Source of the DNA: Clavaria fumosa
Lineage: Eukaryota; Basidiomycota; Agaricomycetes; Agaricales; Clavariaceae
Direction of reading: 5' to 3'
DNA: 64,000 nt
NCBI GenBank assembly: GCA_951802425.1
Contig: OX637794.1
Coordinates: 2,728,001-2,792,000, forward strand
In this document: piece after piece, positions 10,524-22,947 of the stretch
Numbering within the stretch: position 1 is the stretch's first letter
Layout: each line of letters starts with the position of its first letter
Notes under the pieces: generated by a model
The model's database searches: none
Told to the model about the DNA's origin: nothing
The model's input: only the letters and a program-made list of their open reading frames with translations
Made by a program: the position numbers and the translations under genes

Positions 10524-13260
10524 TCACCCTTTCATCTTGAACAGACCACGCGGTAGCCTCGGCTCGCCAGCGACGTATTGCTCCCCAGTTTCCTCCCTAA
10601 GCAGATCGTTGATCCAAGCACCCTTGGGAGCCAACTTGACCCCGCGGCTGTACATAACAGCCAGATAGAGCCATGCAGCAGCGTTGCCCACGGTCCCGAC
10701 CTCGTCGCTTACGTGCGTACGCGCGTACTCGCTCATGTCCGAGTACAGATCAGGGTCCGTGTACAGGTCGAAGAGATGCTTCGCCACAGCAGAGTTGTCG
10801 CCCGGCGTGACGAGGTAGCCCGACTTTCCGTCTTCGACCTGCAGCGGTATACCACCTGTGCGACAGGCGATGATCGGCTTGCCATGGTGCACGGCCTCCG
10901 ACACCTTCACCTCGAAACCCTCGCGAGTCGACAGCTGCAGTGCGATCTTGGCATTGGAGAGCAGAGCATTGAGAACTGCGCGTTGCGTTCACGTCAGTCA
11001 AGGCAGAAACCCGGCAAGAACAAGGAACCCTAACGCTGATCGCTCGGAGGTAATCTCATGACGACAATATCCTGCGAATACTCTTTGTATTGGTCACTCG
11101 AAATGGTCTGCATGACCTGATCGTAGATGATGCTTGCATCCGGATCATCTACTGCGCCATGTCCACATATCAGCAACTGCGGCGAATCTTCATCGTCGGT
11201 TTCGCCGTTCTGCTCGAGTAGCTTGCGGAACTTGTGGTACGAGTCGATGACATCGGGAATGCCCTTGGCGGGATCGAAACGCGCGATTTGGACGATGTAA
11301 TCACGCATGGGCCACTTGAGCTCGTGCATCTTTTCTTTAGCACAGAGTGAGCGGAATTCGCCCATGTAATATTGTAGGTCCCAATGATCGAGGGGTTTGC
11401 TCAAGCCATCTAGCCTAAACAAGGATCGGGCTTAAATTCAAAAGACATAAGAAGCAGAGGAGCTATTGCTGACCAATCGGTAGCGGCACCTAACATAGCC
11501 AATTTATCGAGTGGCACATCGTCTGGTACAAACTTGCTGACCGGGTGACCTTCACCAACCAGCCACGGTCAACTCAATTGCCGGACGAGCCAAACCAGTC
11601 GCACGTACTGATGAACAAATCCGCCAACTTGATATTGTTCCACAGGTAGTTCCACACCTCCTCCTGGGGAGATCCGGGAATATGGACGAGATCAGACCGA
11701 ATCTCGATATGCGAACGATAGACTATCGGCACGCCAGGCCTGACTTTTCTGATGAGCGGAATAAGTCCGGGCATCTGTGGGTCATCTGAAGCACAGTTGT
11801 CAAACAAAGTTCGCTAAAGGTGGCTGGCGCAATATACCGATGAAGACAATGTCCACGCCGCCGGGTGCCAAAGGTCCACCCTCAGCGGTCCAGCGCAATC
11901 CGTTTTTAAGGATCCAGGCATCAAACGTCTCCTTGTTCTCCTTGGTGAGTCGGAGATCAGGGCGCGCGACGCCTTGCAGGATGTTGTGATTGTTCTTGGT
12001 GATCCGGAACACGCTTGGGGACGGGTTCGGAACATACCTGGAGATACAATATCAATTGCTGACACAAGGAAGGGAGGAAACGCCAGACCATGCAGCATCA
12101 ACGTCAAGGGCTGTCAGGAACCGAATAAGGGCGTGACGCATCTGTATGGGAAAATGTATGAGGCAGACGATCATTAGGCACAAGTGGCTGCTGTGGACGA
12201 ACAAGAGCAACTCCTCCGCCCTGCGGAGTGGATGAGAAGAAGCCAATTTTGATTTTCCTCTCCCTCAACTCGTCGGCCAGTTTGTTCACCGCGTTCCATG
12301 TCCGTTCACCTACCGTCTTCTTGTACTCGTTGAGATCATCGAGGAGGTGGATTTTGCCTGCAGCGTCAACGGCTACTTGATTCCTCGCGCCAATGGTTAA
12401 GCGAGGGTTGTTGTTAGGGCCGTAGTACATAATGCACTTCCGGGCGGCAGAGTCTGCTTGTTCATCGAGGGTGCGTTGGATGGGAATTTGATTGGCAGAG
12501 GCCCCGAGGTTTACGTCGAGATGAGCGCCGTATGTCTCAACAGCTGGAGTCTCCTGGCCAGATGCTTGACCGGAGACAAGGCGAGAGGCGGTTGTTGAAG
12601 AGAGGCGGTGCTTCAAGTTTGGCTTGGTGACAGACTCGGCATGGAAAGGTTTGATGCTGTGGGTCGTGAGATCCAAGTCGAGGAGGAAAACCCAATGGGA
12701 AACATACTTGAAAACGATGGGCACGATGTCCAAGTCCAGCCAAAGACGCGTGCACAAGTTGGGACTCTGAAAAGATGGAAAGACATTTTCATTATCGATC
12801 GATTTGGTGGTGAGGAGCATACAGACCTTTTCAAGGAGCGCAAGGGTGACGCCGGCTCCCAAGAATTTGCAGAGATGCTCTGTAGAGAATTTGCGGAGGG
12901 TATCGATGACATGTTTTTGGATGGCAGCAGCTGTGGTATCTGGGCTGTTCGGGCTATAAGGGATGGTATGAGAGGAGAAGTCGGTGCTGTAGACGGAGTC
13001 GTGGACTGATACGGCGATCTCGAACGATGAGCCACTGTTGGTGATGCTACCAGCAATACCAGCCCACATCGGCTAGCAGTGACGTGGAAGCTGTTAAAAA
13101 AAATGGTGCGATGGGACCAGGTAGGATTAGAACCTACAGTTAGGCTGGCGAAGGCGGTGATGAGGGCGGCAGTGGGCCGTTGAGTGGCTACGACGCTGGA
13201 CAGCCTGCGCCTGACGGCGGCAGAGGATTTGCTCTCAAAATTGATTGAACGTGGGGTCAT
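10524..13260 (-). CDS. Trehalose phosphorylase (retaining, GT4-type; EC 2.4.1.231 family)
   Basis: This cytosolic enzyme reversibly converts trehalose plus phosphate to alpha-glucose-1-phosphate and glucose, and is typical of mushrooms. ATG at 13260 gives a short exon (FESKSSAAVRRRLSS, ending FASLT). After a 65-base intron (13137-13073) it continues PMWAGIAGSI, reproducing the conserved SLTPMWAGIAG junction of basidiomycete trehalose phosphorylases. Further exons carry FSTEHLCKFLGAG, then VYRSHIEIRSDLVHIPGSPQ, then LADLFISTCDWFG. The C-terminal GT-B half has IVQIARFDPAKGIPDV and HHGKPIIACRTGGIPLQVEDG, a glycosyltransferase-4 nucleotide/phosphate-binding region. The stop is at 10524-10526. The size, near 740 residues after splicing, fits the family. 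ATG at 13069 would skip the conserved first exon, so the upstream start is preferred. Confidence 0.93.
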
Positions 13261-13686
13261 CGTGTATGGTGTGTGGGAGGAGGAGGAGGAGGGTCAAAGG
13301 AGTGTCCAAGATTTTGTTCTATCTTTTTATAATTCGATTTTATTTTTATTTTCATATTTTTGAACTGTTTGGGGAAAGCACGTGCGATCAAATGAGCTCG
13401 ACCGTAGAATAAGAAAATAGAAAAAACCAGAGATCTGCGACACCGTACGCTGCAGTGTTCCTGTCTCATGTGCGACTGGCGAGAACCCATGACCAAAGAT
13501 CCGTGAACGTTTGTATGGGCTACCACGTCGCATCCCTTGCAAAAGGGGTTAATTATGGGCGCTTAGATTGACTCGAGGCTTCAAGATCTTATCTAATCAA
13601 GGTTTACTTACGTAAACCATTGCAAATTGATTACGTAATATTGCCTCGTTGGTACGCCACAACGCACTACGCGTGATCACGCGTGA
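13261..13686. promoter_or_regulatory. Divergent promoter region with TTACGTAA and ACGCGT palindromes
   Basis: This 426-base spacer separates the start codons of trehalose phosphorylase (-) and the TFIIB-like gene (+). It holds two TTACGTAA octamers (13608-13615 and 13631-13638); the first lies inside a larger inverted repeat GGTTTAC-TTAC-GTAAACC. A 16-base perfect palindrome ACGCGTGATCACGCGT at 13669-13684 lies just before the ATG at 13687. TTACGTAA is known to be bound by fungal Yap/Pap1-type bZIP proteins, and ACGCGT is the MluI cell-cycle box bound by MBF. Use of either here is inference. Confidence 0.55.
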
Positions 13687-15633
13687 ATGACCACGACATC
13701 CATGCGACGCCATGAACGCATGAACAGCGACGCCGCCGCGTGCTGTCCAGAGTGTCGAGGTGAGTCCGTATGGGTCGACCAGGTTTCATCTCGCATATGC
13801 ACACAGTGTGGTACCCTTCTCGACCCAACGCAGTCCGTCCTCTCCTCCCACCTTGAGCAAAACGAAAATTACATTCGACATTCGCAGTTTGACCCGCTCT
13901 GGCCTCAGGCTTCTCTTCCGCGTTCTAGAAATGGCTGGAGACTTCCAGGACAAGGGAAAGACGTGCGGGACGCAGCACACATGGTGCGGCATTCACCACG
14001 CGCCTTGGCGGCTACTACCCAAATCTGACACATGCCTCCCCTCCAGCGCGCATCACATGAATTCATACGCTCGTTGGCCTCCTCGCTCTCCGCCTCCAGC
14101 GTCGCCCCACGCGCGATCATACTCTTCACTCAAGCCATGTCCAGAGGTGCTTATCGCTGGGGTCGCAGGGCACGACTTACCGCGGCCGCCGCGCTCATGC
14201 TCGCTCTCCGCGAATCTCGCAAGCCATGCTCCGTCCGTGACATCGCGTTCCTGATGGGCGAGTCCGGTCCGCAACCGGTTTCGCACGCCTTTGTGACTGT
14301 GCAATCACTCCTGGATTTAACGCGGCTAGCGCCTCCCGATCCCTCCATTTATATCCCGATCTTGCATTCCTACTTATGGGAAAATCTGAACACGCCACAT
14401 ATACGAAAAGACACCGCTGCCATCATCACCTCTCTCCAGGCTACAACCGTCCTGCATAACTCCCTCTCCCTCTCGAATATCCTCCTACGTCTTGGTCCGT
14501 CTTGCCAACTCAATAACTTACCTGCCCCTCCAACCGCATGTGCCCTGCTAGTCCTCGGCATCGAGGCCGAACAACGTGCCCCCCTCCAACACGTCGGCGA
14601 ACTCACTACCTTCCTCGGCTCGCGCGTCAACACAAGTAAACGCGTCGTGATGTCGCGATACGGCGCCGTTTCCGAGCTCGTCGCTGAGTGGGTCAAGGAG
14701 GTCCCGTGGCTCGACCAGGGTACAAATCTCAAAAGGCATCCACGACCGTCGAAGCGATCCGCCTTCGTCAAGGATCTGAAAGACGTCATCCAGTTCCAGG
14801 ACGCCATATGGAAGAAGAAGCTGGAGGCGTTCAAGAAAGCCGCGGACGCTGTGACGCAGGACGACGACACCGATGATCCCTCGGACGGCGAGCAGGACGG
14901 CGATCCAAAACGGACGGAACATGGAAGCGCGCCGCCAAGGAAGAAACCAAAATGGATCCGCTCTCCCCTCAACGAAGCTTCTCTCTACCTGCTCGACCCG
15001 CTCTCCCAGGCGCTCTCATCTGGATCTCAATGCGTCTCTGACGATGCCATACGAGGACAAGGACAAGGGCCATCCACCCCGGTCCCGCTGACGACGTACC
15101 TCCTCGCTGCCCCGCCCTCCACCCTTTCCCTGCGTGCCCCTCCCACTCGTCTGCAGCTGCTCTGCGCCGCCCGTGGCGGCAACGGCGACGATGCGCAAGT
15201 CCAGGACTGCGAGCTCTTTGGTGAGGGCGAGCTCGAGGGCATGCTCAGAAGCGCGGACGAGATCGACCGCATGAAGGCGGACGGACTGTTTGAGTGGACG
15301 AACGATGACAAGGAAGGGGCCGCTGGCGGGGACAGGGGTGGGAACAGCGCGTCGGCGCCGCTACAACCCGGAGGAGTCTCCGCCCGCGGAGGCAAGAGCA
15401 AGAAGCTGGTCGGCGGCGGCAGTAGCGGCGGCACGAGGAGAGTCAACATGGAAGCATTCGCGCGGATCTTCAGCGGCGACGCTGACCTGTCTGATGATGG
15501 AGACGATCGAGAGCCGGGTGCCAGTCCCGATCGGGACGATCGGGAGTTGGACGTGGTTGGAGACTGGAGGCCGCTGCTGCCTGATCTGGATGGCGCCGAC
15601 ATCGAGTGGGACAGATACGAGCAGGAGTGCTGA
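13687..15633 (+). CDS. TFIIB/Brf-type transcription factor (zinc ribbon plus cyclin-like fold), divergent
   Basis: This is likely a nuclear general transcription factor of the TFIIB superfamily. It has two exons, 13687-13983 and 14047-15633, with a 63-base intron that keeps frame. The product is about 627 residues. Residues 20-41 form a TFIIB-type zinc ribbon (C20-P-E-C23 and C38-T-Q-C41-G). After SRNGWRLPGQGKDVRD comes a cyclin-like segment: HEFIRSLASSL, YRWGRRARLTAAAALMLALR, SVRDIAFLMGE and LLDLTRLAPPDPS. This resembles the first TFIIB/Brf repeat and the following helix. The C-terminal half is acidic and low-complexity (DDDTDDPSDGEQDGD near 14,862-14,905, and DLSDDGDDRE). I see no convincing TBP-binding Brf1 homology block, so Brf1, a Brf2-like factor or an Rrn7-like factor all remain possible. 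The intron placement restores HM-RASHEFIRSL and is well supported. Confidence 0.72.
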
Positions 15634-15947
15634 AGGAGAGTAGAAATGTCGCCTATCCCGGGCGTCTCTCTCAGCATCAAAGGTTACACATCGGCGAGCC
15701 TTCCACCATCGTCCGATCAACTCGGGCGCGCCTAGTTCCAACGTATCACGAACGGAGCAACAATTCGCCGAGCCTCATTCAGGAAACTCAAGCCAAGGAC
15801 CGCATATTACACTCAACCATTACTGGCTAGTGATCTTTGTCTGACTAGGTTCATCATGCTGTTCATGACTGGAGTTATTTCTAATGATGGGCAGCAAAAC
15901 CCGAGGCTTCACCGAAGGTGTCATGTGTTCTATCGTCTATAAAGCGA
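15634..15947. other. Convergent intergenic spacer, nothing recognised
   Basis: This 314-base spacer lies between the stop of the TFIIB-like gene and the stop of LETM1. It is presumably shared 3' UTR; no gene or repeat was seen. Confidence 0.5.
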
Positions 15948-18306
<2,359 letters not shown>

Positions 18307-18379
18307 TTTTAGAGGCGCGATCACGAAAAACAAGCCGCGTCGGCTAGCCGAAGGCCTGTTTGTCAAGGTTTGGCTCTTG

Positions 18380-19980
18380 ATGAGCGGGACACCGACGATG
18401 GCTACAACGAACGACGACGTTCGCGACCCGACGAGCGCAGCGTATAAACGGGCGCGGCGCTTGCACTTCAAAACTACGAAGCACAGGGACACTACCGCGG
18501 TCGAGCAAAACTGGACGCCGTTTCGCGCGTCAGAGAAACGCTACAAGGCGCGTTTCCCGCCCCCAGACCTCTCGGGCGTGCTTGACCTGGCCACGCTGGA
18601 CGCATCGAGAACGGACGAGTGCGCGAGAGGCGGCTGGGCGGGGCGCCCTGATGCCGTGCAATGGAGAGGGATCCCCTTGAATAACCTGCCGCCGTCCCGA
18701 GCGGGATGCAAGGCCTACACGATCCCCGCGGTACCTGGTACGACCTGTTGCTTATTAACTGTTCCAATATCCCTGTAACCCTTTCCTCAGGCCTAGTCCT
18801 CCTCCCCGCTTTCATTTCACCTAGCGAGCAAAGAGAACTCATCCGCATCTCTCTCAGCGAACAAGCACGCTATCCTAATGACACTAATCTCGATGTTCAT
18901 TACGATCTTCCCAAGGAAGGACTATGGAACGCATATGTGCGATCAAAAGATTCCTGTGGCGAAGAAATGCTCATCCAGCCTGTGCTTCACGATCCTGACG
19001 CCTCCCTCGATCCCCCTGGACCTCGGAAACTGGTGAACAATATTCCCGCCACAGCCGACACCTATGCCATTTCGTCCGAACCAAAACTCCCCCCAGCACC
19101 AGCAGCTACCGCTCAACCTGCGTCGCCGGCCGTGCTGCTTACAAAACTCCGTTGGGCAAATATCGGATACTTTTATCACTGGGGAAGCAAACAGTATGAC
19201 TTCAGCAAAGGGAAAGGCATGGTACATCCAGTCTTCAGAAAGTTGTGCAAGACAGCAGTCCGTACCGTAGATTGGCTGCATGTCTTCGGAACTACGTTAA
19301 AAGGGGAGGGATGGGGCGAGGATGACTGGCGGACGTGGAATAACACTTATGGTATGTGTAATATTTGCATGGTCTAAAGAGCCGCGAATTGACAGATCCA
19401 GAACCGGACGCTGGCATCGTCAACTTTTACCAAGCCAAGGTGAGCGATAATCCCGCGACGCGTCAAAACGTCTTCATCTCAGCTCCACAGGATACCCTCA
19501 TGGCGCACGTAGATCGCTCTGAAGCATGCGCGACCTCACCCCTAGTTTCTATATCGTAAGGCTAAGCCATATTTTCTGTTTGACGCGCATATCCGAGCAC
19601 TCACTGTCGCACGTCTAGTCTTGGCAACGGTGCCATATTCCTCATTGGCGGGCTGACGCGCAATGTTGAGCCGATACCAATTTTGCTGCGCAGCGGAGAC
19701 GTTGTAATAATGTCGGGCCCAGCCTGTCGGCGAGCCTACCATGGTACGTGACAACCCTTCTTCCGCCTCTTTTGTTGTACTCTCTAAATTCTGCTGATCA
19801 GGCGTACCACGCATTTTGGAGAACACACTACCACCTCATCTGGAGTCCCTTGACGATTGCGATCCAACTTGGACATATTTTGAGGAACATCTTCGCACTT
19901 CTAGGATAAATATCAACGTACGCCAAGTATTCCCGCGGGGGTTTGAACCCAAAAGTATGCACGCCATGATGCAGCTTTAG
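18380..19980 (+). CDS. ALKBH1-type 2-oxoglutarate/Fe(II) dioxygenase
   Basis: AlkB-family enzymes oxidatively demethylate nucleic acid bases; the ALKBH1 group acts mainly on tRNA (and has been reported on DNA) in nucleus and mitochondria. The ATG is at 18380 (TTG precedes it). The N-terminal part has SAAYKRARRLHFKTTKHRDT and SGVLDLATLD. The fold begins with GLVLLPAFISPSEQREL, then LRWANIGYFYHWGSKQYDFS. The catalytic HxD sits in LMAHVDRSE (19,499-19,525), just after INFYQAK-type sequence (NFYQAK). The second His lies in AYHGVPRI (about 19,737-19,822, interrupted by an intron), and the 2-oxoglutarate Arg in RININVRQVFPRG. All metal and cosubstrate residues are present, so the enzyme should be active. 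It ends at TAG 19978-19980. At least four introns are inferred. Confidence 0.88.
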
Positions 19981-20165
19981 CCGCGGCAACGATAGCGCAT
20001 CCCGAGAGATGTATGGATTATAGGACGACAATGCTGCTCTAACAGTCGAAAGCATAATGTGAGGGTAACTTTATTCTCTGTACAGTACATGTTACACTTC
20101 GGCGTCTTACATTTGCTTCAGTACTATGATACAACGCCGTCGCCACTTGTGTGCTGCGCCGCCAT

Positions 20166-20732
20166 TCAGGCTTGACGGCCCTGCAACGCTTCCCAACCTT
20201 CTTGTTTCGAATCTGCGTCACCGACAGCTGTCCCATACGCCAGTTTTGCAGCACCCTTGGCTACGTCAGTGGCGCTGGAGAGAAGGTCGCCAATGGTAGA
20301 GGTCATGGAAGAAGTCATGGTGCTGGTCATGGTGCCAGTCACGGTGCCCGTCATGGGCAGAGGGGACGAGCGTGGTTCCACTACGCAAGAAGTCCCGTTG
20401 CGTCCAGGGAAAGCAATGGGGTCACCGCACCTTCGTAATCTTTCTTCAAAGGTTCAATATTGCTCGACTCGATAATGTCGGGATGGCCAACAACGCCCGC
20501 CGAGTCCCTGAAGTCGTGTGCGACTTGGCGCTGACGGCGAAGATTGGACCTTGGGCTGCCACCTGTGAGTCGTGCTTGTGTAATGGAGTCGATCTGTTGT
20601 GCACCGGTCATCGGTTTCTGGCGACCTGGAGATTGCGAAGCAGTGTTAGTAGAGACTGACAAGTTTGGGATCCAATGCCTTTGTCGGGGTCATTGAACGG
20701 GTGTGGAATGGCTGAGCGTCTGTGAGACTCAT
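20166..20732 (-). CDS. Small hypothetical protein with Met/Thr/Ser repeat
   Basis: I do not recognise this gene. ATG at 20732 opens a short exon (MSLTDAQPFHTRSMTPTKAL). An intron with a CTAAC branch site leads to KPMTGAQQIDSITQAR, then VAHDFRDSAGVVGHPDI, then IEPLKKDYE. A second intron (GTGCGG..GCGTAG, near 20,430-20,381) leads to the last exon. That exon holds a low-complexity run TGTMTSTMTSSMTSTIG and then an Ala-rich helix SSATDVAKGAAKLAYGTAVG, ending at 20166. The last helix is loosely like CsbD/stress-type small proteins, but too weakly to name. Spliced length is about 150 residues. A TATA box lies about 50 bases upstream of the ATG, suggesting a regulated, possibly stress-responsive gene. 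Confidence 0.55.
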
Positions 20733-20778
20733 GTTTGCGTGTGGGTCAGTCGAGGGAGCGGGCGGAGCATGGACGACC

Positions 20779-20787
20779 TTTTTATAC
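20779..20787 (-). promoter_or_regulatory. TATA box upstream of the small Met/Thr-rich gene
   Basis: Read on the minus strand, the sequence is TATAAAAAG, about 50 bases before the ATG at 20732. Spacing and strand suit a core promoter; it is a near-perfect TATA consensus in a window where most genes lack one. Confidence 0.6.
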
Positions 20788-20932
20788 TGTCTCGGTCTTT
20801 ACAAGTCCAGCTGCGGCTCTAACGACGTCATGATGATGTAATCAATTATAACGTAATACACGCTAACACATCGCTGCTGAACATTTAGTCGTCGTTGAAA
20901 GCAGCGACGAAACGCCATTCAACGTTCAACGT

Positions 20933-21683
20933 TCACCACCGGTATAGGTCGCTCCGCTCGTTAAAATACTTCTCCCGTGCCTCTCGGCTCAATACATGGA
21001 TAGCAATGTCACCTGCGTCTATCATATGCCACCCGTTATGCGCGCGTCTCTTAGTGTTCGGGGGGAGCGAGAGTGGTGGGTTCATGCTGAGTAGCTAGTA
21101 CACAACATCAGCAGTTGAACTCAGAGTCCATATAACAGAGCATACCGTTTTCCGAACGATGCGTACAACAGACTCGATCGCGCCTCGGGTCTCGGTGCCT
21201 TCTTTCACCTGTAGAAACGCTAAACCTGTTCTAGACAGCGGACCACAGAGAGAATGGAGAGCTCGGGCGCTCACGCACCTGCGCCAACACGATCCAGTTC
21301 CACAGCGTGGTTGGCGCGTCCAACACGCCCTCGCCAAAATACGTGCCGCCTCGATTGCGGCGTCCTCTCGGCTTGGCGTACGGCAGTAACGGTCCGGGCG
21401 GTATTGGCAAAGAATTGCGCACAAGCAAGGTAGATGGCTCCAGATGCGGCGAATTGGAGAGCGTGGCGTGGAGAGCCCTCAGAGCTTGAGGGACTCCCTC
21501 AGGCAGAGGGGGCTGCGCAGGTTGGTCGAACGGCGAACGCGCCGCGTGCACCACAGATGGCGGGTCTACAAACCACGGGAGAGGCGGCGGTGAAGACGAG
21601 AGGAGACGAATGGATGAGCTGCGGTGCTGAGCATGCAGCAGGCGACGAGCGATAGCAATTGCACGGGAACGGGAAAAAAGCAT
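20933..21683 (-). CDS. RsfS-domain (ribosomal silencing factor / ATP25 N-domain) mitochondrial protein
   Basis: RsfS-family proteins bind the large mitochondrial ribosomal subunit (uL14) and control subunit joining; in yeast the domain is the N-terminal half of ATP25. ATG at 21683 gives a strongly basic presequence (MLFSRSRAIAIARRLLHAQH). The first exon includes a Pro-rich stretch and PTTLWNWIVLAQ. A second short exon reads KEGTETRGAIESVVRIVRKT. The last exon encodes NGWHMIDAGDIAIHVLSREA then REKYFNERSDLYRW-stop, the diagnostic RsfS ending (W..ID.GD..VH.L....R..Y..E.L.W). It stops at 20933-20935. No ATP25 C-terminal M-domain follows, so the protein is a stand-alone RsfS. A TTACGTAA site lies 10 bases upstream of the start. 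Confidence 0.8.
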
Positions 21684-21895
21684 CGCGTTTACTTACGTAA
21701 TAGAGCTAAGATGCTTACATAAGCAAAACTTGAATGTTGTGTACGCTTGTTTGTCGTAGGGATTTCGACTGTTGCGCACGAGGCGGGGAACGATGAGCGC
21801 GACCAGCTTGTCGTGTATCCTTGCTTACCACTCACCGTCTGTATCGTGCTAGACCTCCTTTACATCATTTTTTTGCTCTTCGACTTAGCCTTGCT

Positions 21896-22688
21896 ATGGG
21901 TTTCCGCGCCGGTGTGGTCGCTTGTGTAACCTCCTTCCTGCTTGGTGAGCCGCACAACTGCCGTCCAGTTTCGCGCGCCTAATTGCGCGAATTTATCTAC
22001 GCAGGTGCCCTCTTCACGCACTGGATAGCTGACTCTCTCACGTTGTGGAAGTCTCCAGTAACAGATGAACATCTCTGGATAGCTGCGACATACTATTCGC
22101 TGCTCACTAAAGGCCCCGTTGAGATCCTGTACGTCTTCTCCGCAGTCGCCTTGCTCGGAGGGACGACGCTCTTTTGGAGCCTGGGCGACGGTGCTGCTGG
22201 CAATCTCATGTTTGACGGTGGAAGCATATGTGAGAGAGCCTTTCAGTCTCTATTGTCATCGCGCAGCGGTCTTCTGACTGACGGCCGTCCATACTATTAC
22301 TAGTCCTCTTCGGGACCACGATCTGGATGTATTCATATTCAGTCCTTCCTAGTGCGTTTTTCCCTTGTTCACACCCCTCAGTCGTCCACTGTTGTGACGG
22401 CCTCGTCCAAACGTCTATGTGCATGCGTTTTCGTTTCCAGCTCTGTTCGAAAAGTTCAAATCGATACCGGGACACGAACTCAATGGCCCCTTCCCGCAAC
22501 CATTGAGGAGAGCGACGCTGGAACTTGCGTCGAGCAACCTCATGTGCAGCGTAGCGCTGACTGGTGTGCTTGCGCTGCAGGCAGGACGGCAATGGGTTGA
22601 GCGCGGGGATGACGGGGATGACGGGGACGAGACTCTAGTTCAGCCTGTGGGTAACGGTGGAAAAGAACGCGGCGGCGACACCCATTGA
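21896..22688 (+). CDS. SHR3: Shr3-family ER chaperone for amino acid permeases
   Basis: Shr3 is an ER membrane chaperone that lets amino acid permeases fold and leave the ER. Exon 1 (21896-21944) encodes MGFRAGVVACVTSFLLG. A 60-base intron (21945-22004) joins to ALFTHWIADSLTLWKSPVTD, the family signature. Hydrophobic segments follow: ILYVFSAVALLGGTTLFWSL, and after another intron LLFGTTIWMYSYSVLPS. The last exon has ALFEKFKSIPGHELNGPFP, then LRRATLELASSNLMCSVAL with a final membrane segment, and an acidic hydrophilic tail (DDGDDGDET). The four-membrane-span layout with a charged cytosolic tail fits Shr3. Splice phases agree at each of the three junctions I checked. It is divergent from the RsfS gene, with 212 bases between starts. 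Confidence 0.8.
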
Positions 22689-22947
22689 AACGAACCAAGG
22701 ATGATGTCCATTGCCAGGTTGGAAGCTTACAATAATATGTGCGACGGGTGGTGAGAAGTATTCAGATGATACATTATGGTTGTGACAGAAACAACGAGCA
22801 AGCCATCGAGCATAGTGAGAGCATCACCCGATTCGCTGTCGTCGCTGAGCGGTTGGGGCGCCGTCGCACCACGACGATGACTCATCTGACCTTGAAACTC
22901 GACGAAATCGCACTTGACCGGCTTGACCACCAACCGTCAACACCGCC

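Noticed and set aside
12104..13069. Start of trehalose phosphorylase at ATG 13069
   Set aside because: It would drop the conserved first exon (ESKSSAAVRRRLSS .. SLT) that splices in phase to PMWAGIAG.
13121..13137. T-arm-like sequence on the minus strand suggesting a tRNA
   Set aside because: The stem-loop is perfect, but no acceptor stem, D-arm or anticodon arm can be formed upstream, and the sequence is exactly the start of intron 1 of trehalose phosphorylase.
22727..22933. Minus-strand 68-codon frame divergent from SPF45
   Set aside because: It has no conserved features and overlaps the expected 3' UTR of Shr3 and promoter of SPF45; probably chance.
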